Source: Desmodus rotundus | Taxonomy: Eukaryota > Chordata > Mammalia > Chiroptera > Phyllostomidae | Assembly: GCF_022682495.2 (NCBI RefSeq) | Contig: NW_026527489.1 | Location: 1-64,000, forward strand | Length of the DNA: 64,000 nt | Reading direction: 5' to 3' | Shown here: positions 35,216 through 46,945 of the stretch, piece by piece | How the letters are laid out: each line of letters opens with the position of its first letter | How positions within the stretch are numbered: the first letter of the stretch is position 1 | Notes under the pieces: model-generated | What the model was told of the DNA's origin: nothing | Seen by the model: only the letters and a program-made list of their open reading frames with translations | Databases searched by the model: none | Made by a program: the position numbers and the translations under genes

Positions 35216-36735
35216 GGGTGGGTCAGGTGAGCCAAGGGAGGTGTGTGCTTGGGAGCCTGAGTGCGCATGCGCGGCCCACGTATAGGCCCGAAACGAGCCA
35301 GCCGCGGCTCGGAGAAAAGCCATCTCCTGGGGGCCTCCCCATGTTCTTCCACTCCTCAAGCGTGACCCCTTTACGGATGGAGGAAAAGGGGGATCTTCGC
35401 AGTGGTGGGTTCACGCCAGAGGGGTCTGCGGGTTTGCCTCCACGTACGCCAGGTGCCCGCACACCGGGCCCAGGTGTTTGAGCCCCGTGGAGGCAGAGGG
35501 CTGCTTATTGCTGGATGCAAGTGTCCTGCGGGGTCAAGGAACGGCATGGGCACTACCCGGGCCACACAGGGCACCGGGCCCTTAGAGAGTTCCATGGGAA
35601 ATCCCCCGCCCATGCCCCCGGTACCCAAGTCTGTCCTTAGCACACTGTCTGTGCGGGGCTGAAGGTACTGCTAGGCAGTGTGGCCTGTGGGAAATCGTGC
35701 GGTCCTCTGAGTGGCAGGGAGGGCTGCTGTTTCCCCGAACAGGTGCGCAGGGACCCTGTAAAACAGCTGTGACCTCTCAAGGTGGGTCATGTGACCCCTC
35801 AAGGGTGGGGCACGTGACCTCCCAAGGGTGGGTCAGGAGACCCCACAAGGGTGGGTCACGGGACCCCTCAAGGGTGGGTCACGAGACCCCTCAAGGGTTG
35901 GTCACGTGACCCCAAAAGGGTAGGTCACGAGACCCCTCAAGGGTGGGTCACGTGACCCCTCAGGGGTGGGTCACGTGACCCCTCAGAGGTGGGTCACGTG
36001 ACCCCTCGGGAGTGGGTCACGAGACCCCTCAGGGGTGGGTCACGTGATACCTCTGGAGTGGGTCACGAGACCCCTCAGGGGTGGGTCACGTGACCCCTCC
36101 GGGGTGGCTCCCGTGACCCCTCAGGGGTGGGTGACGTGACCCCTCAACAGTGGTTCAGGAGACACGTCAAGGGTGGGTCCCGTGACCCGAGGGAGGCTTG
36201 TGGTGGGGTGCCTGACTGCGCACGCGCGGCCCGCTTATAGGCCCGAAATGAGCCAGCCGCGGCTCGGAGAAAAGCCATCTCCTGGGGGCCTCCCCATGTT
36301 CCTCCACTCCTCAAGGAGGACCCCTTTACGGATGGAAGAAAAGGGGTATCTTCGCAGTGGAGGGTTCGGGCCAGAGGGGTCTGCGGGTTTGCCTGCACGT
36401 ACGCCAGGTGCTCGCACAACGGGCCCAGGTGTTTGAGCCCCGTGGAGGCAGAGGGCTGCTTATTGCTGGATGATAGTGTCCTGCAGGGTTAAGGGACGGC
36501 GTGGGCACTCCCAGGGCGACAGAGGGCACCTGGCCTTTAGAGAGTTCCCTGGAAAATTCCCCGCCCAGGCCCCTGGTCCACAAGTCTATCCTGCGTACAG
36601 TGTCTGTGCGACGCTGGGAGTGCTTCTGGGCAGTGTTCCCCAGGGGAAATCGCGTGGTCCTCTAGGTGGCAGGGAGGGCTCCTGTGTCCACGGACAGGTG
36701 CCCAGGGACCCTGTGGAACTGCTGTGACCTCTAAA
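35216..36735. repeat. Unit 24 (B type U)
   Basis: A half 35216-35780; minisatellite 35781-36146 (16 repeats); B half 36147-36735; CTCF-like motif 36659-36672. Matches unit 6 at an offset of 27,561 bp and is the closest full-length relative of the deleted unit 30. Confidence 0.95.
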
Positions 36736-38254
36736 GGGTGGGTCAGGTGAGCCAAGGGAGGTGTGTGCTTGGGAGCCTGAGTGCGCATGCGCGGCCCACG
36801 TATAGGCCCGAAACGAGCCAGCCGCGGCTCGGAGAAAAGCCATCTCCTGGGGCCTCCCCATGTTCTTCCACTCCTCAAGCGTGACCCCTTTACGGATGGA
36901 GGAAAAGGGGGATCTTCGCAGTGGTGGGTTCGCGCCAGAGGGGTCTGCGTGTTTGCCTCCACGTACGCCAGGTGCCCGCACACCGGGCCCAGGTGTTTGA
37001 GCCCCGTGGAGGCAGAGGGCTGCTTATTGCTGGATGCAAGTGTCCTGCGGGGTCAAGGAACGGCATGGGCACTCCCCGGGCCACACAGGGCACCGGGCCC
37101 TTAGAGAGTTCCATGGGAAATCCCCCGCCAATGCCCCCGGTACCCAAGTCTGTCCTTAGCACACTGTCTGTGCGGGGCTGAAGGTACTGCTAGGCAGTGT
37201 GGCCTGTGGGAAATCGTGCGGTCCTCTGAGTGGCAGGGAGGGCTGCTGTTTCCCCGAACAGGTGCGCAGGGACCCTGTAAAACAACTGTGACCTCTCAAG
37301 GTGGGTCATGTGACCCCTCAAGGGTGGGGCACGTGACCTCCCAAGGGTGGGTCAGGAGACCCCACAAGGGTGGGTCACGGGACCCCAAAAGGGTAGGTCA
37401 CGAGACCCCTCAAGGGTGGGGCACGTGACCCCTCAGGGGTGGGTCACGTGACCCCTCGGGAGTGGGTCACGAGACCCCTCAGGGGTGGGTCACGTGATAC
37501 CTCTGGAGTGGGTCACGTGACCCCTCGGGAGTGGGTCACGAGACCCCTCAGGGGTGGGTCACGTGATACCTCTGGAGTGGGTCACGAGACCCCTCAGGGG
37601 TGGGTCACGTGACCCCTCCGGGGTGGCTCCCCTGACCCCTCAGGGGTGGGTGACGTGACCCCTCAACAGTGGTTCAGGAGACACGTCAAGGGTGGGTCCC
37701 GTGACCCGAGGGAGGCTTGTGGTGGGGTGCCTGACTGCGCACTCGCGGCCCGCTTATAGGCCCGAAATGAGCCAGCCGCGGCTCGGAGAAAGGCCATCTC
37801 CTGGGGGCCTCCCCATGTTCCTCCACTCCTCAAGGAGGACCCCTTTACGGATGGAAGAAAAGGGGGATCTTCGCAGTGGTGGGTTCCGGCCAGAGGCGTC
37901 TGCGGGTTTGCCTGCACGTACGCCAGGTGCTCGCACAACGGGCCCAGGTGTTTGAGCCCCGTGGAGGCAGAGGGCTGCTTATTGCTGGATGATAGTGTCC
38001 TGCAGGGTTAAGGGACGGCGTGGGCACTCCCAGGGCCACAGAGGGCACCTGGCCTTTAGAGAGTTCCCTGGAAAATTCCCCGCCCAGGCCCCTGGTCCAC
38101 AAGTCTATCCTGCGTACAGTGTCTGTGCGAGGCTGGGAGTGCTTCTGGGCAGTGTTCCCCAGGGGAAATCGCGTGGTCCTCTAGGTGGCAGGGAGGGCTC
38201 CTGTGTCCACGGACAGGTGCCCAGGGACCCTGTGGAACTGCTGTGACCTCTAAA
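36736..38254. repeat. Unit 25 (B type V, NRF1-like site altered)
   Basis: A half 36736-37299 with a four-G run; minisatellite 37300-37665 (16 repeats); B half 37666-38254; CTCF-like motif 38178-38191; altered NRF1-like site 37736-37747. Matches unit 7 at an offset of 27,561 bp. Confidence 0.95.
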
Positions 38255-39774
38255 GGGTGGGTCAGGTGAGCCAAGGGAGGTGTGTGCTTGGGAGCCTGAG
38301 TGCGCATGCGCGGCCCACGTATAGGCCCGAAACGAGCCAGCCGCGGCTCGGAGAAAAGCCATCTCCTGGGGGCCTCCCCATGTTCTTCCACTCCTCAAGC
38401 GTGACCCCTTTACGGATGGAGGAAAAGGGGGATCTTCGCAGTGGTGGGTTCACGCCAGAGGGGTCTGCGGGTTTGCCTCCACGTACGCCAGGTGCCCGCA
38501 CACCGGGCCCAGGTGTTTGAGCCCCGTGGAGGCAGAGGGCTGCTTATTGCTGGATGCAAGTGTCCTGCGGGGTCAAGGAACGGCATGGGCACTCCCCGGG
38601 CCACACAGGGCACCGGGCCCTTAGAGAGTTCCATGGGAAATCCCCCGCCAATGCCCCCGGTACCCAAGTCTGTCCTTAGCACACTGTCTGTGCGGGGCTG
38701 AAGGTACTGCTAGGCAATGTGGCCTGTGGGAAATCGTGCGGTCCTCTGAGTGGCAGGGAGGGCTGCTGTTTCCCCGAACAGGTGCGCAGGGACCCTGTAA
38801 AACAACTGTGACCTCTCAAGGTGGGTCATGTGACCCCTCAAGGGTGGGGCACGTGACCTCCCAAGGGTGGGTCAGGAGACCCCACAAGGGTGGGTCACGG
38901 GACCCCAAAAGGGTAGGTCACGAGACCCCTCAAGGGTGGGGCACGTGACCCCTCAGGGGTGGGTCACGTGACCCCTCGGGAGTGGGTCACGAGACCCCTC
39001 AGGGGTGGGTCACGTGATACCTCTGGAGTGGGTCACGTGACCCCTCGGGAGTGGGTCACGAGACCCCTCAGGGGTGGGTCACGTGATACCTCTGGAGTGG
39101 GTCACGAGACCCCTCAGGGGTGGGTCACGTGACCCCTCCGGGGTGGCTCCCCTGACCCCTCAGGGGTGGGTGACGTGACCCCTCAACAGTGGTTCAGGAG
39201 ACACGTCAAGGGTGGGTCCCGTGACCCGAGGGAGGCTTGTGGTGGGGTGCCTGACTGCGCACTCGCGGCCCGCTTATAGGCCCGAAATGAGCCAGCCGCG
39301 GCTCGGAGAAAGGCCATCTCCTGGGGGCCTCCCCATGTTCCTCCACTCCTCAAGGAGGACCCCTTTACGGATGGAAGAAAAGGGGGATCTTCGCAGTGGT
39401 GGGTTCCGGCCAGAGGCGTCTGCGGGTTTGCCTGCACGTACGCCAGGTGCTCGCACAACGGGCCCAGGTGTTTGAGCCCCGTGGAGGCAGAGGGCTGCTT
39501 ATTGCTGGATGATAGTGTCCTGCAGGGTTAAGGGACGGCGTGGGCACTCCCAGGGCCACAGAGGGCACCTGGCCTTTAGAGAGTTCCCTGGAAAATTCCT
39601 CGCCCAGGCCCTTGGTCCACAAGTCTATCCTGGGTACAGTGTCTGTGCGAGGCTGGGAGTGCTTCTGGGCAGTGTTCCCCAGGGGAAATCGCGTGGTCCT
39701 CTAGGTGGCAGGGAGGGCTCCTGTGTCCACGGACAGGTGCCCAGGGACCCTGTGGAACTGCTGTGACCTCTAAA
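38255..39774. repeat. Unit 26 (B type V, NRF1-like site altered)
   Basis: A half 38255-38819; minisatellite 38820-39185 (16 repeats); B half 39186-39774; CTCF-like motif 39698-39711; altered NRF1-like site 39256-39267. The A half begins like unit 8 (GGTTCACGCC) and ends like unit 17 (CCGCCAATGCC, AGGCAATGTGG), so a switch point lies between about 38460 and 38650. Confidence 0.95.
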
Positions 39775-41386
39775 GCGTGAGTCAGGTGAGCCAAGGGAGG
39801 TGTGTGCTTGGGAGCCTGAGTGCGCATGCGCGGCCCACGTATAGGCCCGAAACGAGCCAGCCGCGGCTCGGAGAAAAGCCATCTCCTGGGGGCCTCCCCA
39901 TGTTCTTCCACTCCTCAAGCGTGACCCCTTTACGGATGGAGGAAAAGGGGGATCTTCGCAGTGGTGGGTTCGCGCCAGAGGGGTCTGCGGGTTTGCCTCC
40001 ACGTACGCCAGGTGCCCGCACACCGGGCCCAGGTGTTTGAGCCCCGTGGAGGCAGAGGGCTGCTTATTGCTGGATGCAAGTGTCCTGCGGGGTCAAGGAA
40101 CGGCATGGGCACTCCCCGGGCCACACAGGGCACCGGGCCCTTAGAGAGTTCCATGGGAAATCCCCCGCCCATGCCCCCGGTACCCAAGTCTGTCCTTAGC
40201 ACACTGTCTGTGCGGGGCTGAAGGTACTGCTAGGCAGTGTGGCCTGTGGGAAATCGTGCGGTCCTCTGAGTGGCAGGGAGGGCTGCTGTTTCCCCGAACA
40301 GGTGCGCAGGGACCCTGTAAAACAGCTGTGACCTCTCAAGGTGGGTCATGTGACCCCTCAAGGGTGGGGCACGTAACCTCCCAAGGGTGGGTCAGGAGAC
40401 CCCACAAGGGTGGGTCACGGGACCCCTCAAGGGTGGGTCACGAGACCCCTCAAGGGTTGGCCACGTGACCCCAAAAGGGTAGGTCACGAGACCCCTCAAG
40501 GGTGGGTCACGTGACCCCTCAGGTGTGGGTCACGCGACCCCTCGGGAGTGGGTCACGTGACGCCTCGGGAGTGGGTCACGAGACCCCTCAGGGATGGGTC
40601 ACGTGACCCCTCGGGAGTGGGTCACGAGACCCCTCAGGGGTGGGTCACGTGACCCCTCGGGAGTGGGTCACGAGACCCCTCAGGGGTGGGTCACGTGATA
40701 CCTCGGGAGTGGGTCACGAGACCCCTCAGGGGTGGGTCACGTGACCCCTCCGGGGTGGCTCCCGTGACCCCTCAGGGGTGGGTGACGTGACCCCTCAACA
40801 GTGGTTCAGGAGACACGTCAACGGTGGGTCCCGTGACCCGAGGGAGGCTTGTGGTGGGGTGCCTGAGTGCGCACGCGCGGCCCGCTTATAGGCCCGAAAT
40901 GAGCCAGCCGCGGTTCGGAGAAAAGCCATCTCCTGGGGGCCTCCCCATGTTCCTCCACTCCTCAAGGAGGACCCCTTTACGGATGGAAGAAAAGGGGGAT
41001 CTTCGCAGTGGAGGGTTCGGGCCAGAGGGGTCTGCGGGTTTGCCTGCACGTACGCCAGGTGCTCGCACAACGGGCCCAGGTGTTTGAGCCCCGTGGAGGC
41101 AGAGGGCTGCTTATTGCTGGATGATAGTGTCCTGCAGGGTTAAGGGACGGCGTGGGCACTCCCAGGGCCACAGAGGGCACCTGGCCTTTAGAGAGTTCCC
41201 TGGAAAATTCCCCGCCCAGGCCCCTGGTCCACAAGTCTATCCTGCGTACAGTGTCTGTGCGAGGCTGGGAGTGCTTCTGGGCAGTGTTCCCCAGGGGAAA
41301 TCGCGTGGTCCTCTAGGTGGCAGGGAGGGCTCCTGTGTCCACGGACAGGTGCCCAGGGACCCTGTGGAACTGCTGTGACCTCTAAA
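39775..41386. repeat. Unit 27 (B type P)
   Basis: A half 39775-40339; minisatellite 40340-40797 (20 repeats); B half 40798-41386; CTCF-like motif 41310-41323. The linker reads AAAGCGTGAGTCAGG in place of AAAGGGTGGGTCAGG, shared only with unit 32. The minisatellite has GGTTGGCCACGTGACC. Confidence 0.95.
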
Positions 41387-42904
41387 GGGTGGGTCAGGTG
41401 AGCCAAGGGAGGTGTGTGCTTGGGAGCCTGAGTGCGCATGCGCGGCCCACGTATAGGCCCGAAACGAGCCAGCCGCGGCTCGGAGAAAAGCCATCTCCTG
41501 GGCCTCCCCATGTTCTTCCACTCCTCAAGCGTGACCCCTTTACGGATGGAGGAAAAGGGGGATCTTCGCAGTGGTGGGTTCGCGCCAGAGGGGTCTGCGG
41601 GTTTGCCTCCACGTACGCCAGGTGCCCGCACACCGGGCCCAGGTGTTTGAGCCCCGTGGAGGCAGAGGGCTGCTTATTGCTGGATGCAAGTGTCCTGCGG
41701 GGTCAAGGAACGGCATGGGCACTCCCCGGGCCACACAGGGCACCGGGCCCTTAGAGAGTTCCATGGGAAATCCCCCGCCCATGCCCCCGGTACCCAAGTC
41801 TGTCCTTAGCACACTGTCTGTGCGGGGCTGAAGGTACTGCTAGGCAGTGTGGCCTGTGGGAAATCGTGCGGTCCTCTGAGTGGCAGGGAGGGCTGCTGTT
41901 TCCCCGAACAGGTGCGCAGGGACCCTGTAAAACAACTGTGACCTCTCAAGGTGGGTCATGTGACCCCTCAAGGGTGGGGCACGTGACCTCCCAAGGGTGG
42001 GTCAGGAGACCCCACAAGGGTGGGTCACGGGACCCCAAAAGGGTAGGTCACGAGACCCCTCAAGGGTGGGGCACGTGACCCCTCAGGGGTGGGTCACGTG
42101 ACCCCTCGGGAGTGGGTCACGAGACCCCTCAGGGGTGGGTCACGTGATACCTCTGGTGTGGGACACGTGACCCCTCGGGAGTGGGTCACGAGACCCCTCA
42201 GGGGTGGGTCACGTGATACCTCTGGAGTGGGTCACGAGACCCCTCAGGGGTGGGTCACGTGACCCCTCCGGGGTGGCTCCCGTGACCCCTCAGGGGTGGG
42301 TGACGTGACCCCTCAACAGTGGTTCAGGAGACACGTCAAGGGTGGGTCCCGTGACCCGAGGGAGGCTTGTGGTGGGGAGCCTGAGTGCGCACGCGCGGCC
42401 CGCTTATAGGCCCGAAATGAGCCAGCCGCGGCTCGGAGAAAGGCCATCTCCTGGGGGCCTCACCATGTTTCTCCACTCCTCAAGGAGGACCCCTTTACGG
42501 ATGGAAGAAAAGGGGGATCTTCGCAGTGGTGGGTTCCGGCCAGAGGCGTCTGCGGGTTTGCCTGCACGTACGCCAGGTGCTCGCACAACGGTCCCAGGTG
42601 TTTGAGCCCCGTGGAGGCAGAGGGCTGCTTATTGCTGGATGATAGTGTCCTGCAGGGTTAAGGGACGGCGTGGGCACTCCCAGGGCCACAGAGGGCACCT
42701 GGCCTTTAGAGAGTTCCCTGGAAAATTCCTCGCCCAGGCCCTTGGTCCACAAGTCTATCCTGGGTACAGTGTCTGTGCGAGGCTGGGAGTGCTTCTGGGC
42801 AGTGTTCCCCAGGGGAAATCGCGTGGTCCTCTGGGTGGCAGGGAGGGCTCCTGTGTCCACGGACAGGTGCCCAGGGACCCTGTGGAACTGCTGTGACCTC
42901 TAAA
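41387..42904. repeat. Unit 28 (B type W, variant CTCF-like motif)
   Basis: A half 41387-41949 with a three-G run; minisatellite 41950-42315 (16 repeats, with GGTGTGGGACACGTGACC); B half 42316-42904. The CTCF-like motif at 42828-42841 reads CCTCTGGGTGGCAG, the only altered B-half copy. Other B variants are ACAACGGTCCCAGG and CCTCACCATG. Confidence 0.95.
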
Positions 42905-44470
42905 GGGTGGGTCAGGTGAGCCAAGGGAGGTGTGTGCTTGGGAGCCTGAGTGCGCATGCGCGGCCCACGTATAGGCCCGAAACGAGCCAGCCGCGGCTCG
43001 GAGAAAAGCCATCTCCTGGGGGCCTCCCCATGTTCTTCCACTCCTCAAGCGTGACCCCTTTACGGATGGAGGAAAAGGGGGATCTTCGCAGTGGTGGGTT
43101 CGCGCCAGAGGGGTCTGCGGGTTTGCCTCCACGTACGCCAGGTGCCCGCACACCGGGCCCAGGTGTTTGAGCCCCGTGGAGGCAGAGGGCTGCTTATTGC
43201 TGGATGCAAGTGTCCTGCGGGGTCAAGGAACGGCATGGGCACTCCCCGGGCCACACAGGGCACCGGGCCCTTAGAGAGTTCCATGGGAAATCCCCCGCCC
43301 ATGCCCCCGGTACCCAAGTCTGTCCTTAGCACACTGTCTGTGCGGGGCTGAAGGTACTGCTAGGCAGTGTGGCCTGTGGGAAATCGTGCGGTCCTCTGAG
43401 TGGCAGGGAGGGCTGCTGTTTCCCCGAACAGGTGCGCAGGGACCCTGTAAAACAGCTGTGACCTCTCAAGGTGGGTCATGTGACCCCTCAAGGGTGGGGC
43501 ACGTGACCTCCCAAGGGTGGGTCAGGAGACCCCACAAGGGTGGGTCACGGGACCCCTCAAGGGTGGGTCACGAGACCCCTCAAGGGTTGGTCACGTGACC
43601 CCAAAAGGGTAGGTCACGAAACCCCTCAAGGGTGGGTCACGTGACCCCTCAGGGGTGGGTCACGAGACCCCTCGGGAGTGGGTCACGAGACCCCTCAGGG
43701 GTGGGTCCCGAGACCCCTCAAGGGTGGGTCACGTGACACCTCGGGAGTGGGTCACGAGACCCCTCAGGGGTGGGTCACGTGACCCCTCGGGAGTGGGTCA
43801 CGAGACCCCTCAGGGGTGGGTCACGTGACCCCTCCGGGGTGGCTCCCGTGACCCCTCAGGGGTGGGTGACGTGACCCCTCAACATTGGTTCAGGAGACAC
43901 GTCAAGGGTGGTTCCCGTGACCTGAGGGAGGCTTGTGGTGGGGAGCCTGAGTGCGCACGCGCGGCCCGCTTAAAGGCCGGAAATGAGCCAGCCGCGGCTC
44001 GGAGAAAAGCCATCTCCTGGGGGCCTCCCCATGTTCCTCCACTCCTCAAGGAGGACCCCTTTACGGATGGAAGAAAAGGGGGATCTTCGCAGTGGTGGGT
44101 TCGGGCCAGAGCGGTCTGCGGGTTTGCCTGCACGTACGCCAGGTGCTCGCACAACGGGCCCAGGTGTTTGAGCCCCGTGGAGGCAGAGGGCTGCTTATTG
44201 CTGGATGATAGTGTCCTGCAGGGTTAAGGGACGGCGTGGGCACTCCCAGGGCCACAGAGGGCACCTGGCCTTTAGAGAGTTCCCTGGAAAATTCCCCGCC
44301 CAGGCCCCTGGTCCACAAGTCTATCCTGCGTACAGTGTCTGTGCGAGGCTGGGAGTGCTTCTGGGCAGTGTTCCCCAGGGGAAATCGCGTGGTCCTCTAG
44401 GTGGCAGGGAGGGCTCCTGTGTCCACGGACAGGTGCCCAGGGACCCTGTGGAACTGCTGTGACCTCTAAA
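42905..44470. repeat. Unit 29 (B type T)
   Basis: A half 42905-43469; minisatellite 43470-43881 (18 repeats); B half 43882-44470; CTCF-like motif 44394-44407. The T-type B half has CAACATTGGTTC and passes directly into the deleted unit 30. Confidence 0.95.
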
Positions 44471-45426
44471 GGGTGGGTCAGGTGACCCCTCAAGGGTGGG
44501 GCACGTGACCTCCCAAGGGTGGGTCAGGAGACCCCACAAGGGTGGGTCACGGGACCCCTCAAGGGTGGGTCACGAGACCCCTCAAGGGTTGGTCACGTGA
44601 CCCCAAAAGGGTAGGTCACGAGACCCCTCAAGGGTGGGTCACGTGACCCCTCAGGGGTGGGTCACGTGACCCCTCAGAGGTGGGTCAAGTGACCCCTCGG
44701 GAGTGGGTCACGAGACCCCTCAGGGGTGGGTCACGTGATACCTCTGGAGTGGGTCACGAGACCCCTCAGGGGTGGGTCACGTGACCCCTCCGGGGTGGCT
44801 CCCGTGACCCCTCAGGGGTGGGTGACGTGACCCCTCAACAGTGGTTCAGGAGACACGTCAAGGGTGGGTCCCGTGACCCGAGGGAGGCTTGTGGTGGGGT
44901 GCCTGACTGCGCACGCGCGGCCCGCTTATAGGCCCGAAATGAGCCAGCCGCGGCTCGGAGAAAAGCCATCTCCTGGGGGCCTCCCCATGTTCCTCCACTC
45001 CTCAAGGAGGACCCCTTTACGGATGGAAGAAAAGGGGTATCTTCGCAGTGGAGGGTTCGGGCCAGAGGGGTCTGCGGGTTTGCCTGCACGTACGCCAGGT
45101 GCTCGCACAACGGGCCCAGGTGTTTGAGCCCCGTGGAGGCAGAGGGCTGCTTATTGCTGGATGATAGTGTCCTGCAGGGTTAAGGGACGGCGTGGGCACT
45201 CCCAGGGCGACAGAGGGCACCTGGCCTTTAGAGAGTTCCCTGGAAAATTCCCCGCCCAGGCCCCTGGTCCACAAGTCTATCCTGCGTACAGTGTCTGTGC
45301 GACGCTGGGAGTGCTTCTGGGCAGTGTTCCCCAGGGGAAATCGCGTGGTCCTCTAGGTGGCAGGGAGGGCTCCTGTGTCCACGGACAGGTGCCCAGGGAC
45401 CCTGTGGAACTGCTGTGACCTCTAAA
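44471..45426. repeat. Unit 30 (B type U), A half deleted
   Basis: At 956 bp this unit is exactly 564 bp shorter than the 1520-bp norm. The linker from unit 29 (AAAGGGTGGGTCAGGTGA) runs directly into the minisatellite (CCCCTCAAGGGTGGGGCACG) with no A half between. Minisatellite 44472-44837 (16 repeats); B half 44838-45426; CTCF-like motif 45350-45363. The junction falls within 44482-44485, in bases shared by the B-end and A-end sequences. Confidence 0.95.
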
Positions 45427-46945
45427 GGGTGGGTCAGGTGAGCCAAGGGAGGTGTGTGCTTGGGAGCCTGAGTGCGCATGCGCGGCCCACGTATAGGCCC
45501 GAAACGAGCCAGCCGCGGCTCGGAGAAAAGCCATCTCCTGGGGCCTCCCCATGTTCTTCCACTCCTCAAGCGTGACCCCTTTACGGATGGAGGAAAAGGG
45601 GGATCTTCGCAGTGGTGGGTTCACGCCAGAGGGGTCTGCGGGTTTGCCTCCACGTACGCCAGGTGCCCGCACACCGGGCCCAGGTGTTTGAGCCCCGTGG
45701 AGGCAGAGGGCTGCTTATTGCTGGATGCAAGTGTCCTGCGGGGTCAAGGAACGGCATGGGCACTCCCCGGGCCACACAGGGCACCGGGCCCTTAGAGAGT
45801 TCCATGGGAAATCCCCCGCCAATGCCCCCGGTACCCAAGTCTGTCCTTAGCACACTGTCTGTGCGGGGCTGAAGGTACTGCTAGGCAGTGTGGCCTGTGG
45901 GAAATCGTGCGGTCCTCTGAGTGGCAGGGAGGGCTGCTGTTTCCCCGAACAGGTGCGCAGGGACCCTGTAAAACAACTGTGACCTCTCAAGGTGGGTCAT
46001 GTGACCCCTCAAGGGTGGGGCACGTGACCTCCCAAGGGTGGGTCAGGAGACCCCACAAGGGTGGGTCACGGGACCCCAAAAGGGTAGGTCACGAGACCCC
46101 TCAAGGGTGGGGCACGTGACCCCTCAGGGGTGGGTCACGTGACCCCTCGGGAGTGGGTCACGAGACCCCTCAGGGGTGGGTCACGTGATACCTCTGGAGT
46201 GGGTCACGTGACCCCTCGGGAGTGGGTCACGAGACCCCTCAGGGGTGGGTCACGTGATACCTCTGGAGTGGGTCACGAGACCCCTCAGGGGTGGGTCACG
46301 TGACCCCTCCGGGGTGGCTCCCCTGACCCCTCAGGGGTGGGTGACGTGACCCCTCAACAGTGGTTCAGGAGACACGTCAAGGGTGGGTCCCGTGACCCGA
46401 GGGAGGCTTGTGGTGGGGTGCCTGACTGCGCACTCGCGGCCCGCTTATAGGCCCGAAATGAGCCAGCCGCGGCTCGGAGAAAGGCCATCTCCTGGGGGCC
46501 TCCCCATGTTCCTCCACTCCTCAAGGAGGACCCCTTTACGGATGGAAGAAAAGGGGGATCTTCGCAGTGGTGGGTTCCGGCCAGAGGCGTCTGCGGGTTT
46601 GCCTGCACGTACGCCAGGTGCTCGCACAACGGGCCCAGGTGTTTGAGCCCCGTGGAGGCAGAGGGCTGCTTATTGCTGGATGATAGTGTCCTGCAGGGTT
46701 AAGGGACGGCGTGGGCACTCCCAGGGCCACAGAGGGCACCTGGCCTTTAGAGAGTTCCCTGGAAAATTCCTCGCCCAGGCCCTTGGTCCACAAGTCTATC
46801 CTGGGTACAGTGTCTGTGCGAGGCTGGGAGTGCTTCTGGGCAGTGTTCCCCAGGGGAAATCGCGTGGTCCTCTAGGTGGCAGGGAGGGCTCCTGTGTCCA
46901 CGGACAGGTGCCCAGGGACCCTGTGGAACTGCTGTGACCTCTAAA
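45427..46945. repeat. Unit 31 (B type V, NRF1-like site altered)
   Basis: A half 45427-45990 with a four-G run; minisatellite 45991-46356 (16 repeats); B half 46357-46945; CTCF-like motif 46869-46882; altered NRF1-like site 46427-46438. The A half mixes GGTTCACGCC with CCGCCAATGCC. Confidence 0.95.
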
